NCBI GenBank assembly: GCA_018715085.1
Contig: DVMI01000016.1
Coordinates: forward strand, 1 to 34,614
Length of the DNA stretch: 34,614 bases
DNA from: Candidatus Avidesulfovibrio excrementigallinarum
Lineage (GTDB): Bacteria > Desulfobacterota > Desulfovibrionia > Desulfovibrionales > Desulfovibrionaceae
Direction: 5' to 3'
The notes below the pieces were generated by a model, which saw nothing but the letters and a program-made list of their open reading frames with translations, did no database searches and was not told where the DNA came from. Shown piece after piece: positions 18,737-28,198 of this stretch. Each line of letters begins with the position of its first letter. The first letter of the stretch is position 1. A program made the translations under genes and the position numbers.

Positions 18737-19644
18737 GGCTGCCTCGACGCGCCGTCGCCGGCGTTCGCGTCCGCCGCCGTGCCGGCGGTTGCCGGTGCGG
18801 GCGGATCGATGAGGCCGGCCCACGAGGTCCCCGGCATGCGCACAAGCAGCAGCAGATCTTCAAGTTTGCTCAAATCGGCCAGGGGTTCGGCCCAGACAGA
18901 CAGAAACGACGTCTGCGACGAAGGACGGATGGAAGTGAGCCTGGCCACGGGCACGCCCTTGGGAAACACCCCGTCAAGGCCGGAAGTCACCAGCAGTTCG
19001 CCGTTTTCAAGGCCGGCGTTGTGCGGCACAAACAGCATTTCCAACGGCCGGAAGGCGCCCGTGCCGGCAAGAATGCCCTGCGTGCGGCTTTTTTGACTGA
19101 CTACAGAAATGCGCATGCCCGGGTCGGTAAGCAGCAGCACGGTCGACGTATAGGGGCCTGCCCTGTACACAACGCCGGCCACACCGTCCGGCGTGACCGC
19201 CGGCGTCTGAGGATCTGCGCCCGTCAGATACCCGCGCCCGATGGTCACGGCAATCAGGGGCGAAGTGGGTCCCATGCGGCGGCCAAGCACCCGGCACCCC
19301 AGCGTCTGCCAGCCTTCCGGCGGCGGCAGGCGCAGCAGTTCGCGCAGGCGCACAAGCTCGGCATTGTCTTCGGCCGCCAGCGTCAGCAGCACCCTGAGCC
19401 GCTCGTTTTCGGCCTGGAGCCGCTCGTTTTCGGCCTGAACATCCACCAGATGGACATACTTCTTCCAGATTCCGGCAACCGTGTCCTGTGCGCCATGGAT
19501 GGCTTTGAGCACCGTACCGGCCACTTCCAGCCCTGTGACCGTGGCAATCCTGTCCAGTGTGCTTGTGCGCTGGTTCCAGCTGTAAAGGCCCAGGAAGGAA
19601 AGCAGGATACAGGCGATGAGGAGCAGAAGACGCTTGGGTATCAT
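18733..19644 (-). CDS. mreC: Rod shape-determining protein MreC
   Basis: Periplasmic scaffold of the elongasome, anchored by one helix (about 5-22). At 303 residues it has the usual MreC plan: membrane anchor, a coiled coil (about 60-110) with the repeated QAENERL heptad, then the double beta-barrel domain (GRGYLTGADPQTPAVTPDGVAGVVY...ELLVTSGLDGVFPKGVPVA). The C-terminal extension is Ala/Pro-rich and disordered. It couples to mreD by a 4-base overlap. The gap to mreB is 315 bases, longer than usual within this operon. Confidence 0.94.
   Translation of the reverse strand: MIPKRLLLLIACILLSFLGLYSWNQRTSTLDRIATVTGLEVAGTVLKAIHGAQDTVAGIWKKYVHLVDVQAENERLQAENERLRVLLTLAAEDNAELVRLRELLRLPPPEGWQTLGCRVLGRRMGPTSPLIAVTIGRGYLTGADPQTPAVTPDGVAGVVYRAGPYTSTVLLLTDPGMRISVVSQKSRTQGILAGTGAFRPLEMLFVPHNAGLENGELLVTSGLDGVFPKGVPVARLTSIRPSSQTSFLSVWAEPLADLSKLEDLLLLVRMPGTSWAGLIDPPAPATAGTAADANAGDGASRQP
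19396..19437 (-). repeat. Exact 21-bp tandem duplication inside mreC
   Basis: The 21 bases at 19396-19416 are repeated exactly at 19417-19437. They encode two identical coiled-coil heptads (QAENERL twice). Identity at synonymous positions points to a recent slippage or duplication. Confidence 0.9.
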
Positions 19645-19959
19645 GGGCCATCCGTAGACTCAGAGGAAAAGTGCAACCGGCAAAAGCGGCCCGCGCAGAA
19701 CCGGAACACAAAAAACGTGGCGCAGAGCAGGGATGCAGCGCCTCCCGTCAGGCACTCCTTGCAAACGCGGCAGGACGGTACGCGGCCTGCGCCAGGACTG
19801 CCCGGCGCTGGCGCCGGGGGACAGCCGCCCCCTCAAACGCAGCGCGCTCCGCCGGGACCTGTTCCTTGTGGCCGCGCGGAGCGCAAAAAAGCGGGACGCC
19901 GGCGCTCAGTCAGGAACGGCGCGGGGCACATGCCCGGCGCGCCGTCCGGCAGAACGGGA
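19645..19959 (-). other. mreB-mreC intergenic region with stem-loop
   Basis: No gene seen. Fourteen bases after the mreB stop, ACGGCGCG 19916-19923 pairs with CGCGCCGT 19938-19945 around an inner GGGCA/TGCCC stem. Further along, a GCGCTCCGC/GCGGAGCGC pair flanks a larger loop (about 19838-19883). Neither has a U-run on the minus strand in the correct place, so partial termination or mRNA processing, lowering mreCD relative to mreB, is a possible role. Confidence 0.5.
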
Positions 19960-21039
<1,080 letters not shown>

Positions 21040-21048
21040 TCACCGCCT

Positions 21049-21077
21049 AGTATCATGGAAAAGAGCAGACCTGTCAA
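21049..21077 (-). promoter_or_regulatory. Sigma-70-like promoter of mreB
   Basis: On the minus strand, a perfect TTGACA (21077-21072), a 17-base spacer and GATACT (21054-21049). The start would be near 21042, giving a leader of about 40 bases to mreB. The divergent radical SAM gene starts at 21114. Confidence 0.65.
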
Positions 21078-21113
21078 CTCTTCAAACTGACTTGCCTTTT
21101 TAGGAAATATCCT

Positions 21114-22058
21114 GTGATTCTTTGGAATTCGCTGGCTGCCCACTGGCGGCGCATCTTTGGACGCCGCGTGCAGAAAATTCCACTGGACGCCGGGGCCACC
21201 TGTCCCAACCGCGACGGAACCCTCTCGTTCAAAGGCTGCACGTTCTGCAATGCCACTGGTTCGGGATCCGGGCTGGGGCTGGCCGGCATGGACATTCCCG
21301 CCCAGTGGGACTACTGGCGGGCGCACTTTCTGGCCTCGGCAGGCACCGATCTGTTTGTGGCCTACCTGCAGTCGTTTTCCAACACTTACGGCCCGGCCGA
21401 ACGGCTGGCCCGGCTGCTGGACGTGCTGGCTCCCCTGCCGGGGCTGGCCGGCATTTCTGTAGGCACGCGCCCGGACTGCCTTGACGAGCGCAAGGCCGCG
21501 CTGCTTGCCGCCGCGCCCTGCCGCGAAAACTGGCTTGAGCTTGGCGTGCAGACCTTCAACAACGCCACGTTGCGGCGCATCAACCGCGGGCACGACGCGC
21601 AGGCGTCAATCCGGGCCATCAACCTTGCCGCGCGGGCAGGACTTTCGGTCTGCGTGCACCTCATGGCCGGCCTGCCCGGCGAACGTCCCGAAGACATGCT
21701 GGAGGCAGTACGGCGCGTCAACGATCTGCCCGTCCATGGCATCAAATTCCATAACGTCTATGTCTGCAAGAACACGCCGCTTGCCGACGACTTTCTTGCC
21801 GGCCGCTTTGCGCCCCTGAGCCGGGAAACCTATGTGGATCTTGTGGTCGAAGCGCTCTGCCTTCTGCGCCCCGACATCATCGTCCACCGCGTGGTGGCCG
21901 ATCCCACAGCCGACGAACTGCTTGCCCCCGAGTGGACGCTGACCAAGCATCAGACCGTCATGGCCATCGAACGGCGGATGCGCGCTATCCGCAAGGCCGA
22001 AGAAGCCGCGCGGCAGACGTGCGCCAGTCTCCCGGCGGCCGGGCCGGCCCGAAACTGA
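21114..22058 (+). CDS. yhcC: Radical SAM protein, YhcC family (TIGR01212)
   Basis: A 314-residue radical SAM enzyme. The cluster-binding cysteines have the family's unusual spacing: CPNRDG (Cys30), then GCTFC (Cys42, Cys45), that is C-x11-C-x2-C rather than CxxxCxxC. Other family marks are LDAGATCPNRDGT, VGTRPDCLD, ELGVQT and GIKFHN. The start is GTG at 21114 with AGGA nine bases upstream; the protein then begins MILWNSLAAHWRRIFG, matching the family's N terminus. Substrate not established. It is divergent from mreB and upstream of tRNA-Sec. Confidence 0.9.
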   Translation: MILWNSLAAHWRRIFGRRVQKIPLDAGATCPNRDGTLSFKGCTFCNATGSGSGLGLAGMDIPAQWDYWRAHFLASAGTDLFVAYLQSFSNTYGPAERLARLLDVLAPLPGLAGISVGTRPDCLDERKAALLAAAPCRENWLELGVQTFNNATLRRINRGHDAQASIRAINLAARAGLSVCVHLMAGLPGERPEDMLEAVRRVNDLPVHGIKFHNVYVCKNTPLADDFLAGRFAPLSRETYVDLVVEALCLLRPDIIVHRVVADPTADELLAPEWTLTKHQTVMAIERRMRAIRKAEEAARQTCASLPAAGPARN

Positions 22059-22357
22059 GGCGGTCCTTTGGCCGCACCGCCGGAGAAAAACCTTTGGGCC
22101 AGCGGCTCCCTGCGCTGCCCGGTCCGTCCTGTTTTTCCTCCATCCCCAAAGCGGCAGGCGGCGTTTTGCAAAACGCGGGCTGGCTCCGGCACGCAGCGCC
22201 TTTTTGTTCCGGCGTGCCCCGCGGTGCGGTGCCAACGGCCAGCAGTCCGCCCGCCTTTGCCGACTTCCTTTTCTTCAGACCGGCAGCCGCTTGCAGCAAC
22301 GGCGCCGGACTCTGGCCCGGCCCCCGGTTCCACAGCGGCAGTTCCGGCCTCAGGCTC
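22059..22357. other. Intergenic stretch, no gene seen
   Basis: GC-rich spacer between the radical SAM gene and tRNA-Sec. A GGCGGT/ACCGCC stem directly follows the stop; no U-run. Confidence 0.4.
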
Positions 22358-22387
22358 TTGCCAGAAGGCTTGCCTCTCTGCTAACAG
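22358..22387 (+). promoter_or_regulatory. Probable tRNA-Sec promoter
   Basis: TTGCCA 22358-22363, an 18-base spacer and TAACAG 22382-22387 with an upstream TG (extended -10 style). The start would fall a few bases before the mature tRNA end at 22400. Confidence 0.4.
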
Positions 22388-22399
22388 GGACCCTGTCGG

Positions 22400-22493
22400 G
22401 GAGACGCGTCGTCACCGGTGTGGCGCCTGGTCTTCAAAACCAGTGTCAGGCTGAAAGGTCTGAGGTAGGTTCGACTCCTATGCGTCTCCGCCA
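22400..22493 (+). tRNA. selC: tRNA-Sec (anticodon TCA)
   Basis: Selenocysteine tRNA that reads UGA with SelB. The acceptor stem has eight pairs, GGAGACGC 22400-22407 with GCGTCTCC 22482-22489, longer than in ordinary tRNAs. The anticodon loop CTTCAAA carries TCA at 22434-22436 between the CTGGT and ACCAG arms. A long variable arm and GGTTCGACTCC in the T arm follow, then discriminator G and an encoded CCA. At 94 bases it has the normal bacterial tRNA-Sec size. selA, selB and selD are not in the window. Confidence 0.97.
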
Positions 22494-22509
22494 GCATGCA
22501 GCGCATACG

Positions 22510-22546
22510 GCCTCACGAGAATGACACCTCGCGGGGCTTTGTTTTT
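22510..22546 (+). terminator. Terminator of tRNA-Sec
   Basis: GCCTCACGAG 22510-22519 pairs with CTCGCGGGGC 22528-22537 (one mismatch, one G-U), followed by TTTGTTTTT. Confidence 0.7.
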
Positions 22547-23036
22547 GCGCTTCAGCCGTCCGCCTTCCTGCCCGGCCCTCTCGCGCCGGCATGCCTTGCC
22601 GGCGCAGCGTCACTGACGCCCACAGGCACATCAGGCCCCACCCAAAACCATGGCCTTGACCGACACCAATCCGCAAGTTGTGCCGCAGTCTCCAAAAGAC
22701 GCCCCCGGCAACGTTTCGGACGGCGGCCTGCGCTGTAAGGACGGGCACCCTTTGCAGCTCTCCTGTTGCGTTGCCGGGCAGGGCAACACCTGCCCCCGGA
22801 GCCGCTCTCCCGCGTTTTCTTAAAGACAACACGGCGGAGACGCGGCAAAAACAGCCTGTACCCGCCATGACCGCACGTCTTTTTGTTGCCGCCACATGCG
22901 CGCGGCAGAATCCGGCAGCAGGCTGCACCGATGGCCTCTCCGTTTCTCCGCGCTGTGCGCAGCAAGGTTCCGCCGGCCCCTGCCAGCCCCGGAAGAAGGT
23001 GCCTGCCGCCTGTGTTCTCTGGTGATGGAACGGCGC
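22547..23036. other. Intergenic stretch, no gene seen
   Basis: About 490 bases between two terminators; overlapping open frames on both strands show no recognisable domain. Confidence 0.45.
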
Positions 23037-23068
23037 AAAAAAACAGCGCGCCCCATGTCGGGGCGCGC
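23037..23068 (-). terminator. Intrinsic terminator of the DMT transporter gene
   Basis: GCGCGCCCC 23046-23054 pairs with GGGGCGCGC 23060-23068; on the minus strand it is followed by TG and seven T (23043-23037). Between it and the gene end is another perfect hairpin, CTGCTCCAG 23101-23109 with CTGGAGCAG 23113-23121, with no U-run. Confidence 0.88.
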
Positions 23069-23128
23069 CGGACTGCGCGGGGTGCGCTTTGTAAGGAACA
23101 CTGCTCCAGGTTCTGGAGCAGGTCATTT

Positions 23129-24007
23129 TCAACTGTGCCGTTTGACGCTGACGGCCAGGGCAATGCCGCCCAGGATGATGACGGTGCACACGACAAGGCG
23201 GAGCGTGATGGCTTCGGACAGGAACATGGCGCCCAGCACCGCCGTGATGATCGGAATGGCCAGCTGGATGATGGATATGGCCACCAGGTTATACTTGGGC
23301 ACGACCATATACCACAGAATATAGCTGAAGGCCGAAGCCAGCGCCCCCGCAGCCAGTGCGCAGGCCAGCGCCGGACCGGGGACATCCAGCGAGAAGGTAT
23401 GGAAAAGCGGCGCCACAATGAGCACCAGGAGCATGATTACGGCAGAGCGCATGAAGTTGCCGGCCGTAGCCAGGGCTGCCGAAGACGCAGAGCGGCCGCA
23501 CAGGGTATAGGCGCCCCAGGACAGACCGGCAACCGCCATGGTAAAGGCGCTCCACAACGGCGGCGTGGAAAGGCCGGGCATCATGAGGAACACCAGCCCC
23601 ACAAAGGCCGCAATCAGCCCCACAAGCTGCTGCCTGGTAAGATAGATCCCCTGGAAAATCCCCCAGCCAAGCATGCTGAACTGAACGCAGCTGTTCAGAA
23701 TGAGCGTGCCGGCGGCAGACGGCATGGCAATATAGGTGATGGAAAACCAGAACATGTACATGAACAGAAAGAACGCGCCGGGCCACGAACTTTCCTGCCA
23801 GACGTCGCGCCAGATACTGCTCTGCCCGCCCCGGGGCTTGATCACATGCACCATGCACAGCAGCGCGAGCATGGCCACAGCCGAAAAGCACCGGATGGCC
23901 GTATACAGGATGGCATCCATGTTGTAGGTCACCAGTGCCATGCGGCAAAGGATGGAATTCAGAGAGAACAGTGTCAGGCAAAGCAGAGTGGACAAAAACA
24001 ATCGCAT
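23129..24007 (-). CDS. EamA/DMT-family transporter
   Basis: Inner-membrane protein of 292 residues with about ten hydrophobic helices arranged as two EamA repeats, as in drug/metabolite exporters of the RhaT/YdcZ/RarD group. The second repeat ends with the common PIITAVLGAMFLSEAIT motif. The start MRLFLSTLLCLTLFSLNS at 24007 puts the first helix at the N terminus; the frame continues to 24340 but that part is not protein-like. Likely an amino acid or metabolite exporter; substrate unknown. Single-gene unit with its own terminator. Confidence 0.88.
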   Translation of the reverse strand: MRLFLSTLLCLTLFSLNSILCRMALVTYNMDAILYTAIRCFSAVAMLALLCMVHVIKPRGGQSSIWRDVWQESSWPGAFFLFMYMFWFSITYIAMPSAAGTLILNSCVQFSMLGWGIFQGIYLTRQQLVGLIAAFVGLVFLMMPGLSTPPLWSAFTMAVAGLSWGAYTLCGRSASSAALATAGNFMRSAVIMLLVLIVAPLFHTFSLDVPGPALACALAAGALASAFSYILWYMVVPKYNLVAISIIQLAIPIITAVLGAMFLSEAITLRLVVCTVIILGGIALAVSVKRHS

Positions 24008-24530
24008 GGGAAACGCTCCAGCAGGCCGGCATTCGCAACCGAACCCGGCAGCACGTTGATTTTGCGGCAGGCAGCGCGTGCGCGCGGACGATATTGCGCT
24101 TGTCCCTGTCTGACCGTCAAGACCAGAAATGGAGAAAACCGCGTTTTGCCCTGTTGGGGCACAGGCCCTTTTTGGGGAAAGGCGGCATGACAACCGGCGA
24201 CGCACCGCGGGGAAAGCACAGGGCGTGTGCGGGACGGCGCAAAAGGCTCTGCCCTGCACCGCAGCCACAAAACCTTCTTCAGGACTGCGCCGCTTTGCTG
24301 CCGGCTCTGCCGCAGCCCGGGGCAGAAAACACGCCTGCACCGGCGTCCGCGCGCCCGGTCCGGCTGCGTTCTGCCTGCGCCGCCGTTGTGTTCACCGCGC
24401 CATGTCTTATGGCCTGAGACGGTTCCCGGCCGCCCCTGAGCCTGCTTTTGCCCACGGCATAAGCAGCGCGGGGGAAATGCGCCGGGGGAGCTGTCCCGTC
24501 CCGCACAGCACGCGTTTCAGGAAAAAATGA
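24008..24530. other. Intergenic stretch with possible promoter of the DMT gene
   Basis: No gene seen. On the minus strand, TTGACG (24120-24115), an 18-base spacer and CAATAT (24096-24091) form a moderate promoter about 85 bases upstream of the DMT start. Confidence 0.4.
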
Positions 24531-24595
24531 GGGCGCGGAGGAAAGAGGAGGGACCTTTTTTCCAAAAGGGCTTCCTTCTTTCCCCCGCCTTCGCG
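24531..24595 (-). repeat. Purine/pyrimidine hairpin repeat, copy 2 (after amidohydrolase)
   Basis: A GCGCGGAGGAAAGAGGAGG left arm and CCTTTTTT are opposed by AAAAGG, then CTTCCTTCTTTCCCCCGC and an outer CGCGC. It lies just past the end of the minus-strand amidohydrolase gene, with the same layout as the copies at 15061 and 33786. Confidence 0.65.
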
Positions 24596-24611
24596 CTGTC
24601 AGTTCTCCGCC

Positions 24612-26219
24612 TCAGCGGCGGAACACGGTTTCGCCGCCCACGACAGTTTCAAGCACCCGGATGTCCTTCAGGGCTTCGGGCGCGCATTCCAGCGGATTGG
24701 TGTCGAGCACGATGAGGTCGGCAAGCTTGCCGGCTTCAAGCGAACCTTTGTCCTTTTCCTCAAAATGCTGCCAGGCGGAATTGATGGTATGAGCCCGCAG
24801 GGCCTCTTTGACGGAAATGCGCTCTTCCGGGCCCAGCGGCTTGCCCGACGAGGTAAGGCGGTTGACGCAGGCCCAGATGGACAGAAACGGCCGCACCGGA
24901 GTGATGGGCGTATCGCAGTGCGAGGTGCAGACAAGGCCGCGCTTCATGCCCGAGCGGATGGGGTTCATGCGCGCCGCGCGTTCGGGCCCAAGGAAGATGT
25001 CGCGATGCCGATCGCCCCAGTAATACACATGGGGGACAAAGAATGTCGGCGTAAATCCGGCCTTGTCGAGGCGATCGAGCTGATCGTCGCGGATGGTCTG
25101 CGCGTGGATGATGATGTGCCGGCAGTCGCTGCGGGGATACTTGGCCTGGGCGGCCTCAAGAGCGTCCAGGGCGTCGTCGACGGCGCCGTCGCCGTTGGTG
25201 TGAATGAGCAGCTGCCCCCGCCTGTGCGCCTCTTCAATGATGCTGAACAGCTCCTCGCGGGAATAGGCGGGATAGCCGCGGAAGGAGGCGTCGCCCTTAT
25301 ACGGCGTGTGATAGGGCTTTGAAAGATACGCCGTAAAGCCCTGGATGGAGCCGTCACTCATGATCTTGCTGCCGCCAACGCTGATCATGCCGCCGGGCTG
25401 CAGCCGCGGATCGCTCCGATCCAAATAATAGTAGGGATTCATATGCACCCGCACGGCAAGCAGGCCGCGGCGGTTGGCCTCCTGCAGCGCTTCGGCGCTT
25501 TCGCAGTCAAGCACGCCGGCGTCCAGCGCCGTGGTGACCCCCTGTTCGGCGTAAATTTCGCGCGATGCGCGGGCGATGTTCTCAACCTGATGTTCCAGGG
25601 GGAACACGGGCAGACGCGGGGAGACCAGATCGAACATGGCGCGTTCTTCCACCACGCCGTGCAACGACCCGTCTTCCATATGCCGGATGACGCCGCCTTC
25701 GGGATCCGGCGTATGCTCGTCAATGCCCAGCGCGGCAAAGCCCGCACTGTTCAGCACGCCAAGATGAATGGAAATATGCTGGACGAACACGGGATGATCC
25801 GAGGTGACGGCGTCCAGTTCCTGCCTTGTAGGAAAACGCTTTTCGCGCATGAGCGTGTCGTCAAATCCCCGCGCCAGAATCCACTGGCCGGCCGGCGTGC
25901 GGGCGGCGCGCTCGCGCAGGCGCGACAGACAGTCCTCAAGCGTGCGGCATTCGCCAATGGGCGGCGCGTTGAGATCTTCCCAGTCGAGCATGGAGGCCAG
26001 CAGGATGATATGCCCGTGCGCATCGCAGAATCCGGGCATGATCGTCCGGCCTTCCATGTCGCGCAGCCGGGTTTCGGGGCCGACGTACGGCGCAAGCGAC
26101 TCGCGGTCGCCCACGGCAAGAATCCGGTCGCCATCCAGGGCGATGGCCGAGGCGGCCGTATCGTGGTCGTCCATGGTCAGAATGTTGGCGTTCCAGAGCA
26201 ACTGGCTGGCATAGGTCAT
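24612..26219 (-). CDS. Amidohydrolase family 3 (YtcJ-like) protein
   Basis: Metal-dependent hydrolase of 535 residues. It carries the amidohydrolase signature MPGFCDAHGH (His68, His70 as metal ligands), the NGDGAVDDALDALE segment and the HIIIHAQTIRDDQLDRLDKAG segment with further histidines. TSHCDTPITPVRPFLSIWACVNRLTSSG near the end, and the closing ADLIVLDTNPLE, are typical of the YtcJ/N-substituted formamide deformylase subgroup. AAGGAG lies eight bases before the ATG at 26219; the upstream extension to 26651 is rejected. No signal peptide, so cytoplasmic. Substrate unknown. Confidence 0.9.
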   Translation of the reverse strand: MTYASQLLWNANILTMDDHDTAASAIALDGDRILAVGDRESLAPYVGPETRLRDMEGRTIMPGFCDAHGHIILLASMLDWEDLNAPPIGECRTLEDCLSRLRERAARTPAGQWILARGFDDTLMREKRFPTRQELDAVTSDHPVFVQHISIHLGVLNSAGFAALGIDEHTPDPEGGVIRHMEDGSLHGVVEERAMFDLVSPRLPVFPLEHQVENIARASREIYAEQGVTTALDAGVLDCESAEALQEANRRGLLAVRVHMNPYYYLDRSDPRLQPGGMISVGGSKIMSDGSIQGFTAYLSKPYHTPYKGDASFRGYPAYSREELFSIIEEAHRRGQLLIHTNGDGAVDDALDALEAAQAKYPRSDCRHIIIHAQTIRDDQLDRLDKAGFTPTFFVPHVYYWGDRHRDIFLGPERAARMNPIRSGMKRGLVCTSHCDTPITPVRPFLSIWACVNRLTSSGKPLGPEERISVKEALRAHTINSAWQHFEEKDKGSLEAGKLADLIVLDTNPLECAPEALKDIRVLETVVGGETVFRR

Positions 26220-26779
26220 GGATAGGACTCCTTGAATGATTCGCGGCCGGCGCGCCGGCGGTCTTTGGGTTGTCGGCAATGCGCACCGTGCCGCTGCGTT
26301 ACGAACGCGCAGAATTGCCCTGGCAGACAGGGCTTGCGGCGGCCTGCCAGGACAGGGCAATCCGCCGGCAGTGCCGGAAAAACGCCGCCACGGGGTTGAC
26401 GCGGATGACGGCCATAACGCCGCGTCCGGCCGGGCTCCGCCGGGCGGATTCCCCGGGGATGCAGGCGCCCCGCCGTCTGGCTGCAGGGGGCCGCAGACGT
26501 GTCCCGCGCTGCAAAGCGCTTTCCCGGCCGGCAGCGTCCTGCGCCGCCGGAGCAGGCTCTTTGAAAAGCACCGGCGCTGCCCGGCAAGGACAGACTGTGC
26601 CGTTTCGCCTCTGTGCTGCAGCGATGCAGGCGCCCCGCCGTCCGGCTGCACGGCGGCCCTGGTGTGCGTGGTGTGCGGCGCAGCGGGGCCTTTTTCAACC
26701 GCTTTTTACAGGCCGCAACGCCGCGCTTCATGCTCTCCGGCCCGGGGCCGCCTTTGTCAGGCAGCCGCCGGCAAAATGG
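26220..26779. other. Intergenic stretch, no gene seen
   Basis: About 560 GC-rich bases between two minus-strand genes. It holds a 28-base direct repeat described separately. No coding signal was found. Confidence 0.45.
26458..26650. repeat. Pair of 28-bp direct repeats
   Basis: The 28 bases at 26458-26485 (GATGCAGGCGCCCCGCCGTC, then YGGCTGCA) recur at 26623-26650 with one difference (T to C), 165 bases apart. Each copy has TGCAG/CTGCA ends and could fold weakly. Confidence 0.8.
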
Positions 26780-26815
26780 GCGCACGCCGCCGGCACGGTG
26801 TCCGCCGGCGTGCGC
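26780..26815 (-). terminator. Terminator of the GltS gene
   Basis: GCGCACGCCG 26780-26789 pairs with CGGCGTGCGC 26806-26815; on the minus strand CCATTTTGCC follows. It begins six bases past the stop codon. Confidence 0.75.
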
Positions 26816-26821
26816 GCCCGG

Positions 26822-28198
26822 TTACATCATAGGCTTTTTGATCAGCTTGAGGAAGTACATGGCCACAGGGATGACCACGGCGATGGCCACAAAGATCCAG
26901 ACAATGGGGAATCCCTCTGCCGGAGCAAACGGCATGGCCAGCGTAATGGTCGTATCAAAGAGGAAGATCAGGAAAATGTTCATGACCCCAATTTCCACAG
27001 CCACCGGCGTGCGCAGTTCCGGGTCGGCAATGCGCAGCAGCAGAAGGCCGGAAGCCGCGGTGCCCGTGCAGTAGCCGAACAGGGCAAGGCAGCGCTCAAA
27101 GCCATATTCGGGCGAGCGGCGGCCAAACCAGAGGCACAGCACAAAGGTCAGGATCGAGCCCAGAATGATGGCAATGATGAACGGAATGAGCACATCCTGC
27201 AGGCTGCTGAGGCGGATGCCCATGAACACCGCGCAGATCATGAAGTCTACCGTCATGTTGGTGATGCGGTGGCAGGTTTCGTTATCGAGCAGGTTGTCGA
27301 TGTGGCGGGCAACCATGAACTTGCGGATGCCCATGGCCACAAGCATGCCCCACAGGAACATCATGCCGAATCCGAAGGCCTTGAGCGCGGCAGGAGCGAA
27401 CATGGTCCAAATCACGCCGAACACATAGGCGGCGCCGTATGTGGCAGCCATGACCCCCATATGGAAGCCCAGAGAGTCGATATTGGCCGGATGGGTGGTG
27501 CTGTAGGCGCAGGCAGGTCTGTCGCCTTCATCGCGCAGGCCGCGCAGGAGGGCGCGGGGCAGGCCCTTGCTGTCTTCGGCCACAGCCCAGCCCTTTTTGA
27601 TGCCATACAGGGCAAGCGGCACGCCGACCAGGCCCGCCACAAGGAAGCCCACGGCGGCAAAGGCCAGACCGGTGTTGATGGCGTTGGAGGTATGATAGGC
27701 CTTTTCCCAGATGGAAGCATAGGCCAGCGTCTGGCCGGGGCCCTGGGTGAAGCCTGCGCCAAGCAGGTAGCCGTTGACCGTTTCAAACGTCCCGCCGAAC
27801 AGGCTCTGCCACAGGGTGAACACGCCCTTGCCCAGCAGCGCCTGCAGGCTGAACATCATGGTGAACAGCAGCGCGATCCACAGTGCGCCGCGCATGATCA
27901 CCTTGTTGTTGCTCTTTTTGGCGGGCTCCATAAAGCCGATGCCCACAAACCCGAACGCAAACAGATGGAAGGTCAGCAGGCCAAAGGGAGCCTGATCGAT
28001 GACTTTCCAGCCGGTCGTAGTGGGAATGCCAAGCAGGCCCGCATTGACGAGCACAAAACCGATAAGCCCCCCGATCAGCGAGGCGGGAAACAGAATTTTT
28101 TGAAAAAACGGCACCGTGGCGCGGATGAACGTCCCCAGCATGAGCATGATGCCGATCCAGAGGAAGGCGGCAATGTTCGGGAAAAAGGTTGCTTCCAT
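26822..28198 (-). CDS. gltS: Sodium/glutamate symporter, GltS (ESS) family
   Basis: Inner-membrane Na+-coupled glutamate carrier of 458 residues with about ten hydrophobic helices in two halves. Family marks are SLIGGLIGF in the first half and GYCTGTAASGLLLLR in the second, the reentrant-loop motif of GltS. It is longer than the E. coli protein (401), mainly through a hydrophilic central segment (KKGWAVAEDSKGLPRALLRGLRDEGDRPACAYSTTHPANIDS is the region, written here by its outline only as about residues 210-250). GGAG nine bases before the ATG at 28198 favours this start over one five codons upstream. Divergent from ftsH. Confidence 0.85.
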   Translation of the reverse strand: MEATFFPNIAAFLWIGIMLMLGTFIRATVPFFQKILFPASLIGGLIGFVLVNAGLLGIPTTTGWKVIDQAPFGLLTFHLFAFGFVGIGFMEPAKKSNNKVIMRGALWIALLFTMMFSLQALLGKGVFTLWQSLFGGTFETVNGYLLGAGFTQGPGQTLAYASIWEKAYHTSNAINTGLAFAAVGFLVAGLVGVPLALYGIKKGWAVAEDSKGLPRALLRGLRDEGDRPACAYSTTHPANIDSLGFHMGVMAATYGAAYVFGVIWTMFAPAALKAFGFGMMFLWGMLVAMGIRKFMVARHIDNLLDNETCHRITNMTVDFMICAVFMGIRLSSLQDVLIPFIIAIILGSILTFVLCLWFGRRSPEYGFERCLALFGYCTGTAASGLLLLRIADPELRTPVAVEIGVMNIFLIFLFDTTITLAMPFAPAEGFPIVWIFVAIAVVIPVAMYFLKLIKKPMM

